Below, piece by piece: positions 1 through 8,356 of a DNA stretch of 40,560 nucleotides (position 1 is its first letter; each line of letters starts with the position of its first letter). The position numbers and the translations under genes are program-made. The notes under the pieces are model-generated. The model was given only the letters and a program-made list of their open reading frames with translations. It made no database searches and was not told the origin of the DNA. Origin of the DNA: Nitrospirota bacterium (GTDB taxonomy: Bacteria > Nitrospirota > Thermodesulfovibrionia > Thermodesulfovibrionales > JdFR-88); contig JAJYJK010000019.1 in NCBI GenBank assembly GCA_021789555.1, positions 1 through 40,560 on the forward strand, written 5' to 3'.

Positions 1-51
1 GGCGACAACATTGGACCAAAAGGACCAACAGGCATAAAGGAGGCATACAAG

Positions 52-300
52 ATGGCGACAGGGGAAAAAGAGAAAAACATGGTGACGAAGGACTCTCTCA
101 TAGGGGACGTGATAAACCGAAGCCCAGAGGCAAAGAGGGTTGTGGAAAAATATTTCGGAAACGGCTGTTTCACCTGCCCCGGAATAAAGGTTGAAACGCT
201 GGCCTTCGGCGCGATGATGCACAACGTGGACCCGGCCAGCCTCGTAAAAGAGATAAATGAGATAAACTGGGAAGGGGCGGAGGGAAAAAATGGAGGTTAA
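52..300 (+). CDS. DUF1858 redox-disulfide domain protein
   Basis: An 82-residue cytoplasmic protein of the DUF1858 family, also called the hybrid-cluster-protein-associated redox disulfide domain. Residues about 12-70 form the domain: the DSLIGDVI start, the helix around PEAKRVVEKYF, and the diagnostic GCFTCPG motif whose two cysteines are expected to form a redox-active disulfide or bind metal. The ATG at 52 is preceded by a good AAGGAGG ribosome site. An in-frame ATG at 79 would give the bare domain. The next gene begins 11 bases before this stop, so the two are probably co-translated. The precise redox partner is not known for the family. The family assignment is firm; the role is inferred. 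Confidence 0.85.
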   Translation: MATGEKEKNMVTKDSLIGDVINRSPEAKRVVEKYFGNGCFTCPGIKVETLAFGAMMHNVDPASLVKEINEINWEGAEGKNGG

Positions 301-418
301 GTGCTTCGTCTGCGGCTCTCACGAGAAGGACCGGGTCTATTTGCACTGTATCCACGAGGGCGAGGAAAAGCTGGTATGCGCCAGGTGCCTGCCCATGCTC
401 ATTCACGGGGCGCATTAG
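290..418 (+). CDS. Small two-CxxC zinc-ribbon-like protein
   Basis: A 42-residue ORF whose ATG lies inside the end of the DUF1858 gene (11-base overlap). It reads CFVCG near the N-terminus and CARCLP near residues 31-36, two CxxC pairs about 22 residues apart, plus several histidines. That is the layout of a minimal zinc ribbon or rubredoxin-like knuckle. It has no signal peptide or membrane segment. The overlap with the upstream gene and the regular cysteine spacing argue for a real gene. A few bases upstream, the A/G-rich GGGGCGGAGGGAAAA stretch can serve as the ribosome site. The function is unknown; metal binding or partnership with the DUF1858 protein is inference. Confidence 0.65.
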   Translation: MEVKCFVCGSHEKDRVYLHCIHEGEEKLVCARCLPMLIHGAH

Positions 419-424
419 AAACCA

Positions 425-532
425 TACCCTCTCCTAAGCCTCTCCCGCAAGGGAGAGGATTTCATAAAAGACAAAATTGCTCAAGTATTTTGTGAAACCC
501 TCCCCATAAAGGGGGAGGGTTGGGAGGGGGGT
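425..532. repeat. Two-hairpin dispersed repeat, copy 1
   Basis: A non-coding element of about 108 bp with two GC-rich hairpins: CCTCTCCC/GGGAGAGG at 439-458 and ACCCTCCCC/GGGGAGGGT at 497-520, flanked by CCCTCTCC and GGGAGGGG arms. The whole unit resembles the reverse complement of the element at 16217-16328, including the spacer words ATTTCA/AAAAG and TTTTGTGAA. It sits between the convergent ends of the small zinc-ribbon gene and the metallophosphoesterase gene, so it may also stop transcription from both sides. Confidence 0.7.
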
Positions 533-540
533 GTTCCTAT

Positions 541-1290
541 TTATATCCCTCGTGCGAGCCTCTCTATGAGCGGCAGGGGCAGCCCGGCGGCGCTCATCTT
601 CTCCTGTGTCGTCCGGATGTCATAGGGGACGCGAACGAACCGGGCCTCCTCATCGCTCAAAAGCAGGTAGCAGGCGCGGGGGTCCCCGTCCCTCGGCTGC
701 CCGACGCTGCCCGCGTTTATGATATAACGGCAGCTCTCATCGAGTTTTACGCCCTTTTGCCCTTTCGATGCCGTTATTTCGCCCGTAGGCACTCGCTCCA
801 TGACGAAGGGCAGATGGCTGTGTCCTATCAGGCATATCTTCTGCTTGAAATGCTCGAAATTCACCTGGGCCTCGGAGAAGTACAGGAGGTAGTGCCACTG
901 CTCGGGCTCGTAGGGGCTCCCATGGACAAGGAAGATGCCGTCCTCCGTCAGCTGCTTCACCAGCGGCAGGGCCTCAAGCGCGGCCCTGCTTCCGGGCGTG
1001 AGCACTCCGTCCGTCCAGCTTATCGCCGCCCTGGCGTTGGGATTGAAACAGGTCTCGTCAGTCAGCCCCAGGACGGCCCAGTCGTGGTTGCCGGCAACGC
1101 CCTGGAAGGCGTGTCTGCGAATGGCGTCAACGCACGCGTTGGGGTCCGGCCCGTAGCCCACTGCGTCGCCCAGGAAGAGGATTTTCATTTTCGCCCCCCG
1201 GCCGCCGGCCCCTCCGGCGGAGATGTCCTCGAGCACGGCGTCGAGGGCCTCCAGGTTGCCGTGGACATCGGATATGACGGCATACTCCAT
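541..1290 (-). CDS. Metallophosphoesterase, calcineurin-like (YfcE/MJ0936-type)
   Basis: A 249-residue two-metal phosphoesterase, most like the YfcE/MJ0936 group of small cytoplasmic phosphodiesterases. All metal-binding blocks are present: DVH (D8, H10), GD (D42), GNHD (N68-D70), a histidine in LVHGSP (H123) and GHSH (H157, H159). The NAGSVGQPRDGDPRACY C-terminal block is typical of this subfamily. Residues about 24-34 are a Gly/Ala/Arg-rich insertion between the first two blocks that looks like a disordered loop. The gene is the last of the lepA-to-nusB run, starting 9 bases after the nusB stop. The natural substrate cannot be told from sequence; cyclic or dinucleotide phosphodiester cleavage is possible. 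Confidence 0.85.
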   Translation of the reverse strand: MEYAVISDVHGNLEALDAVLEDISAGGAGGRGAKMKILFLGDAVGYGPDPNACVDAIRRHAFQGVAGNHDWAVLGLTDETCFNPNARAAISWTDGVLTPGSRAALEALPLVKQLTEDGIFLVHGSPYEPEQWHYLLYFSEAQVNFEHFKQKICLIGHSHLPFVMERVPTGEITASKGQKGVKLDESCRYIINAGSVGQPRDGDPRACYLLLSDEEARFVRVPYDIRTTQEKMSAAGLPLPLIERLARGI

Positions 1291-1299
1291 GCCTAGATT

Positions 1300-1710
1300 T
1301 TAGGCAATCCGGCCGGATTTGGCTATCTTGTCGAGGATGCCGTTTATGAACGCCGAGGACTCCCTCATCGAGAATTTCTTTGCTATCTCGAGGGCCTCGT
1401 TTATGGCGACGGCCGGCGGGGTATTTTTCTCATAGAGAAGCTCGTAGGCAGCGGCCCTGAGGATGTTTCTGTCCACCATCGCCATGCGCTCCAGGACCCA
1501 GTTTTCGGCGTATTTGCGTATGACGGAATCGATCTCCTCCATATGCTCGATGGCCCCTTTTACGATGCGCTCGGCGAAGGCCCTGACCTGGGGGGGCTCG
1601 TCGAGGGGCTGCCAGAATGAGGCAAAAAAAGCCTCACCCGGCTTTTCCGCGTTGAAATCGAGCTGAAAAAGCATTTGGAGAGCGTACTCTCTGGCTTTTC
1701 TGCGTTTCAT
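1300..1710 (-). CDS. nusB: Transcription antitermination factor NusB
   Basis: A 136-residue all-helical NusB, which binds boxA RNA with NusE (S10) to allow antitermination in rRNA operons. The N-terminal RRKAREYALQMLFQLDF block and the C-terminal block with PPAVAINEALEIAKKFS followed by SAFINGILDKIA are the family signatures, and the length is typical. It lies directly downstream of ribH, with a 65-base gap that contains a short GGGG/CCCC inverted repeat. The ribH-nusB pairing is widespread in bacteria and supports both calls. The start ATG at 1710 is the first in frame next to the conserved N-terminus. Confidence 0.95.
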   Translation of the reverse strand: MKRRKAREYALQMLFQLDFNAEKPGEAFFASFWQPLDEPPQVRAFAERIVKGAIEHMEEIDSVIRKYAENWVLERMAMVDRNILRAAAYELLYEKNTPPAVAINEALEIAKKFSMRESSAFINGILDKIAKSGRIA

Positions 1711-1775
1711 TTTTCAGGGGTTCCCCAAAAACAAAAAACCAGCGGGGGAGGCCGGGGGGGTCCGGGCCTGCGCGC

Positions 1776-2240
1776 CTAGAGAAGTTTTTTTAGGAGCCTC
1801 GCCATCTCTATCGCGGTCAGAGCGGCGTCAAAACCCTTGTTGCCGCTCTTGGTGCCCGCGCGCTCGACCGCCTGTTCTATGGTGTCCGCCGTGATGATGC
1901 CGAAGGCCATGGGCACGCCGGTCTCAAGCATTGCCTGGGCCACGCCCTTCGAGACCTCGGCCGCCACGTAATCGAAATGAGGGGTCGCACCCCTGATGAC
2001 CGCGCCAAGGCAGATGACCGCGTCGTAGCCTCCCTTTTTTGCGACCTGCCTGGCAACGAGGGGTATCTCGAAGGCGCCCGGCACCTTCACGACATCTATG
2101 TCGGCTTCGGCGGCCCCGTGCCGCAGAAGGGCGTCCTTGGTCCCATCCAGCAGTCTGCCCGTAATGAAATCATTGAAACGGCTGACGATTACCCCGAATT
2201 TCAGGCCCTCTGCCCTGAGCTCTCCCTCGATGTATTTCAC
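1776..2240 (-). CDS. ribH: 6,7-dimethyl-8-ribityllumazine synthase
   Basis: A 154-residue lumazine synthase, which condenses 5-amino-6-ribitylamino-uracil with 3,4-dihydroxy-2-butanone 4-phosphate in the penultimate step of riboflavin synthesis. Visible motifs are VSRFND (substrate pocket), GAFEIP, and [15 protein letters not shown] with the conserved His88. The GTG start at 2240 is supported by a strong GGAGGTGA ribosome site a few bases upstream. The length matches the family. It follows ribBA after a 60-base gap and precedes nusB. Subunits of this family assemble into pentamers or icosahedral shells. Confidence 0.96.
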   Translation of the reverse strand: MKYIEGELRAEGLKFGVIVSRFNDFITGRLLDGTKDALLRHGAAEADIDVVKVPGAFEIPLVARQVAKKGGYDAVICLGAVIRGATPHFDYVAAEVSKGVAQAMLETGVPMAFGIITADTIEQAVERAGTKSGNKGFDAALTAIEMARLLKKLL

Positions 2241-2300
2241 GCCCCCGTCACCTCCGGCAGTTTCTTTAATTTTAACAAAGGCTTATTTTACATCCCGCCT

Positions 2301-3515
2301 TCACACGTTGTCCAGCATGTGCCCGAGTTTTTTCTTCTTGGTCTGCAGATAGACGACGTTTTTCTCGTGCGGCTTCATCTGGATCGGGACCCGCTCGACG
2401 ACGGTAAGGCCATAGCCCTCCAGGCCCACTATCTTCTTGGGGTTGTTTGTCATGAGGCGCATGTTGCGCACCCCGAGGTTGACGAGTATCTGTGCTCCGA
2501 TGCCGTAGTCCCGGAGGTCGGGTTTAAAGCCCAGTTTCAGGTTGGCCTCCACGGTGTCGAGCCCTTTTTCCTGCAGCTCGTAGGCCTTCAGCTTGGCCTC
2601 GAGCCCAATTCCCCTGCCCTCCTGCCTCATATAGAGTATGACGCCCTTGCCTTCCTTCTCGATCATCCGCATGGAGGCGTGCAGCTGCCAGCCGCAGTCG
2701 CACCTCCTGGAGCCGAAGACGTCCCCGGTCAGGCACTCCGAGTGCACGCGGACAAGCACCTTGTCCTCCGGTTTTATCTCTCCCTTTACGATGGCCAGAT
2801 GGGTGTTTTCATCGACGGCGTTGGAGTAGGCTATGGCCCTGAACTCGCCGTATTCGGTCGGCAGCGCGACGTTGGCGATGCGGCTTACGAACCTCTCGTT
2901 GCGCATCCGGTAATTTATCAGGTCCTTGATGGTCACCAGCTTGATGCCGTGTTTTTTTGCAATCTGTGAAAGCTCCGGCACCCTGGCCATGGTGCCGTCA
3001 TCGCTCATCACCTCGCAGATGACGCCCGCCGGATAGAGGCCGGCCAGCCGGGCCAGGTCCACCGAGCCCTCCGTCTGCCCGGCGCGCTGCAGCACGCCGC
3101 CCGGTTTGGCCTTCAGCGGGAAGACGTGCCCCGGCCTCGCAAGGTCATCGGGCTTCGTCTTCGGGTCGATGGCCGTCTTTATGGTGACCGCCCTGTCATG
3201 GGCCGAAATGCCGGTGGTGACCCCCTTTTTGGCCTCAATCGAGACCGTGAAGGCCGTGCCGAAAGAGGAGGTGTTGGTGTCGGTCATCATGGGGAGGCTG
3301 AGCTGCCTCACGCGTTCCGGCACCAGGGTGAGGCAGACAAGCCCCCTGCCGTGCTTCGCCATGAAGTTTATGTCCGCCGCCGTCACCTTCTCGGCGGCCA
3401 TGCAGAGGTCGCCCTCGTTTTCCCTGTCCTCGTCGTCCACGAGGATGACCATCCTGCCCCCGGCGATCTCCTTTATGGCTTCTTCTATCGGATCGATTAA
3501 TAAACCCTTTTCCAT
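2301..3515 (-). CDS. ribBA: Bifunctional DHBP synthase / GTP cyclohydrolase II
   Basis: A 404-residue fusion that makes both riboflavin precursors. Residues about 8-205 are 3,4-dihydroxy-2-butanone 4-phosphate synthase, with the acidic [10 protein letters not shown] loop (residues 27-36) and HGRGLVCL. Residues about 208-400 are GTP cyclohydrolase II, with the zinc cysteines C261, C272 and C274 (SECLTGD...RRCDC), the RQEGRGIGL catalytic loop and TNNPKK. Both halves appear intact. The gene starts 8 bases after ribE stops, as expected for an operon. No FMN riboswitch is visible in the cluster, and ribD, which catalyses the intermediate deaminase/reductase steps, is not in this window. Confidence 0.97.
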   Translation of the reverse strand: MEKGLLIDPIEEAIKEIAGGRMVILVDDEDRENEGDLCMAAEKVTAADINFMAKHGRGLVCLTLVPERVRQLSLPMMTDTNTSSFGTAFTVSIEAKKGVTTGISAHDRAVTIKTAIDPKTKPDDLARPGHVFPLKAKPGGVLQRAGQTEGSVDLARLAGLYPAGVICEVMSDDGTMARVPELSQIAKKHGIKLVTIKDLINYRMRNERFVSRIANVALPTEYGEFRAIAYSNAVDENTHLAIVKGEIKPEDKVLVRVHSECLTGDVFGSRRCDCGWQLHASMRMIEKEGKGVILYMRQEGRGIGLEAKLKAYELQEKGLDTVEANLKLGFKPDLRDYGIGAQILVNLGVRNMRLMTNNPKKIVGLEGYGLTVVERVPIQMKPHEKNVVYLQTKKKKLGHMLDNV

Positions 3516-3523
3516 CCCGTTTT

Positions 3524-4204
3524 TTATCCTTGCCTTTCCTGCCCGTTTATAAAGCCGGAATCTATCAGGGATTCCATCGTGAGCCCGGCGCCCCCCGCGG
3601 AGGGTTTCCCCCCGCCCGGCCCGCCGAGAAATTTTGCCACGTATTTTCCTATTATATCCGCTTCGAGGTTCACGGGCGAGGGCGGCGTCTTGAAACCTAT
3701 GGTCGTGTTGCGGGCCGTATGCGGGATTATGACGACCGTGAAGGCCTCCGGGAGCACATCCACCACGGTCAGGCTTATGCCGTCCACCGCCACGGAGCCC
3801 TTGGGGACGAGATAGCGGAGGACCGAAGGCGGCGCCTCTATCTCCACCTTCCAGGCCTCGCCCGTCTCCGTCTTCGAGCGGATTTTGCCCACGCCGTCGA
3901 CGTGCCCGCTGACGAGATGCCCCCCGAGCGCGTCCTGGGCGAGGAGGGCCGGCTCCAGGTTCACCTTTTCGCCGGGTTTCAGGCCCCCGAGGTCCGTGCT
4001 GCGGAGGGTCTCGGAGGAGATATCGAATTCAAGGACGTCCCCCCTCGCGTCCGTAACCGTAAGGCATACCCCGTTTACCGCAACGCTGGCCCCGAGCGCC
4101 GACCCCTTTGAAACAAGCGGGGCCGCCACCGCGAGCCTGGCCCCCGATGCCACGCGCCTGAGATGCGCGACCGCGCCCAGTTCCCTTATGAGCCCGGTAA
4201 ACAC
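3524..4204 (-). CDS. ribE: Riboflavin synthase, alpha subunit
   Basis: A 226-residue riboflavin synthase, which dismutates two lumazine molecules to riboflavin and the pyrimidine precursor. The diagnostic MFTGLI N-terminus fixes the start, which is a GTG at 4204 rather than ATG. Two lumazine-binding barrels are visible, the first with GVCLTVTD and the second with [12 protein letters not shown] and GISLTVVD. The C-terminus carries a roughly 20-residue tail rich in Gly that is longer than in many homologues. Its start overlaps the TAG stop of the preceding gene by one base, with GGAGG just upstream, so translation is probably coupled. Confidence 0.95.
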   Translation of the reverse strand: MFTGLIRELGAVAHLRRVASGARLAVAAPLVSKGSALGASVAVNGVCLTVTDARGDVLEFDISSETLRSTDLGGLKPGEKVNLEPALLAQDALGGHLVSGHVDGVGKIRSKTETGEAWKVEIEAPPSVLRYLVPKGSVAVDGISLTVVDVLPEAFTVVIIPHTARNTTIGFKTPPSPVNLEADIIGKYVAKFLGGPGGGKPSAGGAGLTMESLIDSGFINGQERQG

Positions 4205-4542
4205 TAAGGGGCCTCCGCATTTTCGTCGAAAGTGAAATTGAATTCACGCCGGTAATGGCCGAAGAAGTCCGCTCCGTCGCTCCAGCTTGCGACCGCCCTG
4301 AAACGCCACTTGCTGCCGGAGACGGAGAGATTTTCAGGGCTGAGCGGGACATGGACGTCTTTGGCCTTCTCCATTATGTCGGCCTTGAGCGCGTCGGCGT
4401 CTTGCACGGGGAACCTCACCATGTCCGAGACGTCCGATTTAAACAGGTAATACCTGAACCAGGGCCTGCCGTACTGTACGGCCGCGTAAACCAGCAGCCC
4501 TGAAACCAGCAGGCAAAAGAGCCCCTTAATAGAGCTTAACAC
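4204..4542 (-). CDS. DUF4845-like single-pass membrane protein
   Basis: A 112-residue protein starting at a GTG (4542) that lies inside the end of lepB (17-base overlap). I chose this start because it places a hydrophobic anchor at residues about 4-21 (SSIKGLFCLL...VY) at the N-terminus. An upstream extension into lepB would be arginine-rich and looks like read-through of the other frame. The remaining ~85 residues are soluble and probably periplasmic. It resembles DUF4845 proteins, which often sit beside lepB. No catalytic motif is visible. The 1-base overlap with ribE and 17-base overlap with lepB point to tight co-expression. The function is unknown. Confidence 0.7.
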   Translation of the reverse strand: MLSSIKGLFCLLVSGLLVYAAVQYGRPWFRYYLFKSDVSDMVRFPVQDADALKADIMEKAKDVHVPLSPENLSVSGSKWRFRAVASWSDGADFFGHYRREFNFTFDENAEAP

Positions 4543-5170
4543 TGTGGATGATCTTCCCCGTGCGGCCCAGTCTCGGCGTCTCGTCGATGCCGTCCCATGA
4601 CCAATAGATGACGAAAGCCTCACCCCTTATGTTGTCCATCGGGACGAACCCCCAGTAACGGCTGTCGTAGCTCTCATCGCGGTTGTCACCCATTACGAAG
4701 TAGTCTCCAGGCGGCACGGCGACCGGGCCGAAATTGTCCCTTGGGTCTATGTCCCCCGGCTTCATGTCCGAATCCACATGCTGGGTAAAAAAGGACCTTA
4801 TGCGCTCGCCGTTTACATAGACCACCTTGTTCTTCTCGGTTATCACGTCCCCCGGGACCCCCACGACCCTCTTTATGAAATCCCTCGACGGGTCTTTGGG
4901 GTAACGGAAGACTATCACGTCGCCCCTGTCGGGCCTTCTCACGACCAGTATCCTCTTGTCGGTGAAGGGGATGTCCGTGCCGTAGATGAACTTGTTTACG
5001 AGGATGTGGTCGCCCACGAGGAGCGTGGGCTTCATCGAACCCGAGGGTATCTTGAACGCCTGCACGACATAGGCCCTTATGACGAGCGCCAGTATCAGGG
5101 CCGTGATTATCGCCTCTGCGTATTCCCAAACGACCCTTTTTACGCTTTTTGTCTGTTCCGGATGGGGCAT
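4526..5170 (-). CDS. lepB: Signal peptidase I
   Basis: A 214-residue type I signal peptidase that cleaves signal peptides of exported proteins at the outer face of the inner membrane. A single N-terminal membrane segment (about residues 18-38) leads into the catalytic serine in IPSGSMKPTL (S45) and the lysine general base in DFIKRVVGVPGD (K100). The box-E motif with GDNRDESYDSRYWG is also intact. A TTG one codon upstream (5173) could be used, but the ATG is preferred. No strong ribosome site is visible. It starts 16 bases downstream of the lepA stop. lepA-lepB adjacency is common in bacteria. Confidence 0.95.
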   Translation of the reverse strand: MPHPEQTKSVKRVVWEYAEAIITALILALVIRAYVVQAFKIPSGSMKPTLLVGDHILVNKFIYGTDIPFTDKRILVVRRPDRGDVIVFRYPKDPSRDFIKRVVGVPGDVITEKNKVVYVNGERIRSFFTQHVDSDMKPGDIDPRDNFGPVAVPPGDYFVMGDNRDESYDSRYWGFVPMDNIRGEAFVIYWSWDGIDETPRLGRTGKIIHSVKLY

Positions 5171-5186
5171 CAATTCTTATGATAAA

Positions 5187-6980
5187 CTATTTGTCTTCGA
5201 GTTGTAAAACCGCGAGGAAGGCCTCCTGGGGCACCTCGACCCTGCCCACCTGCTTCATCTTCCTCTTGCCCTCCCTCTGTTTTTCGAGGAGCTTCCTTTT
5301 TCTGGTGATGTCGCCCCCGTAGCACTTGGCGGTGACGTCCTTGCGGAGCGCCCGGACGCTCTCCCTTGCTATGACGCGGCCGCCGATGGCCGCCTGGATG
5401 GCCACCTCGAAGAGGTGCCTCGGGATCACGCTGCGGAGCTTTTCCACCACCTGCCTTGCAAGGAAGTAGGATTTCTCCGTAGGCACGATAAGCGACAGCG
5501 CGTCGACGGGCTCGCCGTTTAAGAGTATGTCCACCCTCACCAGGTCCGCGTCGCGGTAACCGGTGAACTCGTAATCCAGAGAGGCGTACCCCTTGGTCAT
5601 CGACTTCAGCTTGTCGAAGAAGTCCCAGAGTATCTCGTTCATCGGAAGCTCATAGGTGAGCATCACCCTGTCTTTGCCTATGTAGGTGAATTCCTTCTGG
5701 ACGCCCCTTCTTGTGCGGCAGAGATCGAAGACCGCGCCCAGATAGGCCTCCGGCACGAAGATAACGGCCTTCACAAAGGGCTCCTGCACGTGTTTGTCTG
5801 CATTGTCCCATTTGGAGGGGCTGTCGATGAGGCGCTCCCCGCCCTCGGGGTCGATGGCCCTGTAGATGACCGTGGGCGTGGTGCTTATGAGGGCAAGGCC
5901 GAATTCCCGCTCGAGCCTCTCCCTGATTATCTCCATGTGCAGCAGCCCCAGGAACCCGCACCTGAAGCCAAATCCCAGGGCCTGCGAGCTTTCCGGCTCG
6001 TAGGTGAAAGACGCGTCGTTTAGTTTCAGTTTCTCGAGGGCGGCCTTCAGCGCCTCATACTGGTGGTGCTCCGTAGGATAGAGGCCGCAGTAGACCATGG
6101 GCCGCGCCTCCCTGTAGCCGGGCAGCCTGTCACGGGCGGGATTGTCCGCCCCGGTGATCGTGTCGCCTATGCGCGTGTCCGCCACGTTTTTTATGCCCGC
6201 GATGACATAGCCCACCTCGCCCGCGCCAAGACTGCCCGTGGGCAGTATCTTCGGGGTGAAGACGCCCACGTCGCCGACCTCGTAGTCCTTCCCGATGCTC
6301 ATGAGCCTTATCTTCATCCCCACCTTCACCGTGCCGTCAAATACCCTCACAAGCGTGACGACACCGCGGTAGGAGTCAAACCATGAATCGAATATGAGCG
6401 CCTTCAGGGGGGCGTCGTCGCCGCCCCTTGGCGGCGGGACCCTCGCCACCACGGCCTCCAGTATCTCCCCGATGCCGGTGCCCGCCTTCGCGCTCGCTAT
6501 TATCGGGTGTTTGACATCGATCGGTATGGTCTCTTCGATCTGCGCTATGACCCTTTCAGGGTCGGCCTGCGGCAGGTCTATCTTGTTTATGACCGGTATG
6601 ATCTCGAGGTCGTTTTCTATGGCCAGATACGCGTTGGCTATCGTCTGGGCCTCGACGCCCTGTGTGGCGTCTATGACCAGGAGGGCGCCCTCGCAGGAGG
6701 CCAAGCTCCTTGAGACCTCATAGGAGAAATCCACGTGGCCCGGGGTGTCTATGAGATTTAGCATGTATTGCTGTCCGTCCTTGGCCTTGTACATAAGCCT
6801 TACCGCGTGGGCCTTTATGGTGATGCCGCGCTCCCTTTCCAGGTCCATCGAGTCCAGCACCTGCGCGGTCATCTCCCTGCCGGAGAGGGCCCCGGTCGCC
6901 TCCAAAAGCCTGTCGGCGATAGTCGACTTGCCGTGGTCTATATGGGCGACGATAGAGAAATTCCTGATATTTTTAGGCAT
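5187..6980 (-). CDS. lepA: Elongation factor 4 (LepA)
   Basis: A 597-residue translational GTPase that binds ribosomes and affects initiation or back-translocation. All G motifs are present: AHIDHGKST (P-loop), the RGITIKAH switch I, DTPGHVDF and NKIDLP. The LepA-specific C-terminal domain ends near [19 protein letters not shown], as in the family. The length is typical. The ATG at 6980 has no ribosome site upstream; instead a TATAAT hexamer ends six bases before it, which suggests a leaderless mRNA. As the first gene of the eight-gene minus-strand run, it probably carries the promoter for lepB, the rib genes and nusB. Confidence 0.97.
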   Translation of the reverse strand: MPKNIRNFSIVAHIDHGKSTIADRLLEATGALSGREMTAQVLDSMDLERERGITIKAHAVRLMYKAKDGQQYMLNLIDTPGHVDFSYEVSRSLASCEGALLVIDATQGVEAQTIANAYLAIENDLEIIPVINKIDLPQADPERVIAQIEETIPIDVKHPIIASAKAGTGIGEILEAVVARVPPPRGGDDAPLKALIFDSWFDSYRGVVTLVRVFDGTVKVGMKIRLMSIGKDYEVGDVGVFTPKILPTGSLGAGEVGYVIAGIKNVADTRIGDTITGADNPARDRLPGYREARPMVYCGLYPTEHHQYEALKAALEKLKLNDASFTYEPESSQALGFGFRCGFLGLLHMEIIRERLEREFGLALISTTPTVIYRAIDPEGGERLIDSPSKWDNADKHVQEPFVKAVIFVPEAYLGAVFDLCRTRRGVQKEFTYIGKDRVMLTYELPMNEILWDFFDKLKSMTKGYASLDYEFTGYRDADLVRVDILLNGEPVDALSLIVPTEKSYFLARQVVEKLRSVIPRHLFEVAIQAAIGGRVIARESVRALRKDVTAKCYGGDITRKRKLLEKQREGKRKMKQVGRVEVPQEAFLAVLQLEDK

Positions 6981-7327
6981 CTAATTATTATAACATCCGG
7001 AATCGGGCGGAATTTCCACATTCCCGGGCAGAAGGCGAACAGGGGCATGGCTCGCATCATTCTCGGCGGCCGTCCTGGCCGCCTCCGGGGCTTTTGCCTG
7101 CCGCCGCCATCCAGGCGACGGCTGCGGCAAAAAAATCCGCTCGCATACCCCCATCCGCCTTCTGCTTAATACGCGTTTAAAACGGCACTGTTAAGAAACG
7201 TCAGATGATGAAAAAGCCCAAAAAGCGAAAGCCACATCCGGCGGCTTCCTAATATTTTTTGCCTTCCCGGGGCGCAGGGGCTTCGCCCATGCAGAAGAAA
7301 ATAAGGGCGGGTGGGCGGGAAATCCGA
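6981..7327. other. Intergenic stretch between lepA and the ROK kinase gene
   Basis: No convincing gene in 347 bp. Besides the lepA -10 box it holds a short perfect inverted repeat (GGCGGCC/GGCCGCC, 7065-7083) and a longer imperfect one around 7099-7130 (TGCCGC...GCGGCA followed by an A-run on the plus strand). Neither has a T-run on the side needed to terminate the minus-strand ROK gene. Confidence 0.5.
6987..6992 (-). promoter_or_regulatory. -10 box of lepA operon (possibly leaderless)
   Basis: A perfect TATAAT on the minus strand ends six bases before the lepA ATG. No good TTGACA-like -35 is visible 16-18 bases further upstream, so the call rests on the -10 hexamer and the absence of a ribosome site. 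Transcription would start at or next to the A of the ATG. Confidence 0.4.
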
Positions 7328-8260
7328 TTACTTCCCCTCGTTGAAGACCAGGCTTGCGGCCCCGACGGCGCCCGCCTCGTCCCCGAGACTTGCCGGGATG
7401 ATGCTCACGCCCTGAAACAGGCTCTTGAAGGACCGTTTGGAGGCCTCCTTTATGGCTTCATCGACGTAGATGTTCCAGGAGCCGACGAGCCCGCCGGCAA
7501 GGATTACGGCCTCCGGGCTCATGATGTTGATGATATTGGCGATGCCCACGCCCAGATACCTGCCGGCCTCTTTAAGCACTTCCCTTGAAAGGATATCGCC
7601 TTCCCCGAAGGCCGCCTTGTAAACGTCCTCGGGCGTGATGCGGTAAATCTTGCCCTGGCAGCATTCCCTCAGGATGCTTTCCGCCCCGCCTTCCAGGGCC
7701 TCGACGACGGCGGCGATTATCGCGCGGGCGGAAGCGAATATCTCCAGGCAGCCGTTGTTGCCGCAAAAGCATTTCTTGCCGTCCGCCGCGATGCTCATGT
7801 GCCCCACCTCGGCGGCGACTTTCAAAAGCTCTCCGCCGTAGATTATCCCCCCGCCTATGCCGGTGCCAAGCGTCATGAGGACAAAATTCTTGAAATTCCT
7901 GCCGGCCCCCGCGCGGGCCTCGCCCAGCGCGGCGGAGTTGGCGTCGTTTTCGACATAGACCGGAACGGGATAGGCGAGGTCGTTGAAGGAATACCCGTTA
8001 AGGGGCGGGATGTTCGGCGAGATCGTTATCCTGCTTTCCCCGCGTTCGAGCACGCCCGCAACGCCGATCCCTATGCCTTCCACCTCCGGGGACATAAGCT
8101 CATCGATCGCGGCCTTCATGAGCCGGATGACATCGCCCCCGGCCGCAAGGCCGGACGAAGGCTCCTTTAGCTTCTTCACCACTTCAAAATCGCGGGAGAC
8201 GAGCGCCGCCCGCAGATTGGTCCCCCCCAGATCGATGCCTATGGCATATGGCTTTGTCAT
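7328..8260 (-). CDS. ROK-family sugar kinase (glucokinase-like)
   Basis: A 310-residue cytoplasmic ROK kinase that phosphorylates glucose or a related sugar with ATP. N-terminal GIDLGGTN (D10-T14) is the phosphate-binding loop. END at residues 104-106 supplies the catalytic aspartate D106. H154 with C164, C166 and C171 (GHMSI...CFCGNNGCLE) forms the ROK zinc site. There is no N-terminal helix-turn-helix, so it is an enzyme rather than a NagC/XylR-type repressor. It has a clear promoter (TTTACA-N17-TAGAAT) with the -10 ten bases from the ATG. It diverges from the nuclease-like gene at 8357. Glucokinase is the best guess, but N-acetylhexosamine or fructose kinase activity is possible. Confidence 0.9.
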   Translation of the reverse strand: MTKPYAIGIDLGGTNLRAALVSRDFEVVKKLKEPSSGLAAGGDVIRLMKAAIDELMSPEVEGIGIGVAGVLERGESRITISPNIPPLNGYSFNDLAYPVPVYVENDANSAALGEARAGAGRNFKNFVLMTLGTGIGGGIIYGGELLKVAAEVGHMSIAADGKKCFCGNNGCLEIFASARAIIAAVVEALEGGAESILRECCQGKIYRITPEDVYKAAFGEGDILSREVLKEAGRYLGVGIANIINIMSPEAVILAGGLVGSWNIYVDEAIKEASKRSFKSLFQGVSIIPASLGDEAGAVGAASLVFNEGK

Positions 8261-8270
8261 GTGAACTGAA

Positions 8271-8299
8271 ATTCTAGCATATCGTGGAAAGACTGTAAA
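8271..8299 (-). promoter_or_regulatory. Sigma-70-type promoter of the ROK kinase gene
   Basis: Minus strand: TTTACA (8299-8294), 17-base spacer ending in TGC, then TAGAAT (8276-8271), i.e. also an extended -10. The start codon at 8260 lies only ten bases beyond the -10, so the 5' leader would be about 3-4 bases. No ribosome site is present. Confidence 0.6.
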
Positions 8300-8309
8300 G
8301 AAGCCCGAC

Positions 8310-8331
8310 GGCGGGGGCGCTCGCCCCCGCC
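8310..8331. other. GC-rich perfect hairpin in the divergent intergenic region
   Basis: GGCGGGGGCG/CGCCCCCGCC with a two-base loop, between the divergent ROK promoter and the gene at 8357. It has no T-run, so it is not a standard terminator. It could be an insulating hairpin, a protein site or a repeat remnant. Confidence 0.45.
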
Positions 8332-8356
8332 TGATTCGTGGTAATCTTTTCCAGAG

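Noticed and set aside
520-1296. 258-codon plus-strand ORF
   Set aside because: Antisense to the intact metallophosphoesterase gene, whose metal-binding motifs leave no doubt which strand is coding.
7065-7130. Inverted repeats as terminator of the ROK kinase gene
   Set aside because: The A-run following them on the plus strand is on the wrong side for a minus-strand terminator.
8310-8331. Hairpin as a terminator
   Set aside because: It lies between two divergent promoters and has no T-run, so no transcript would need to end there.
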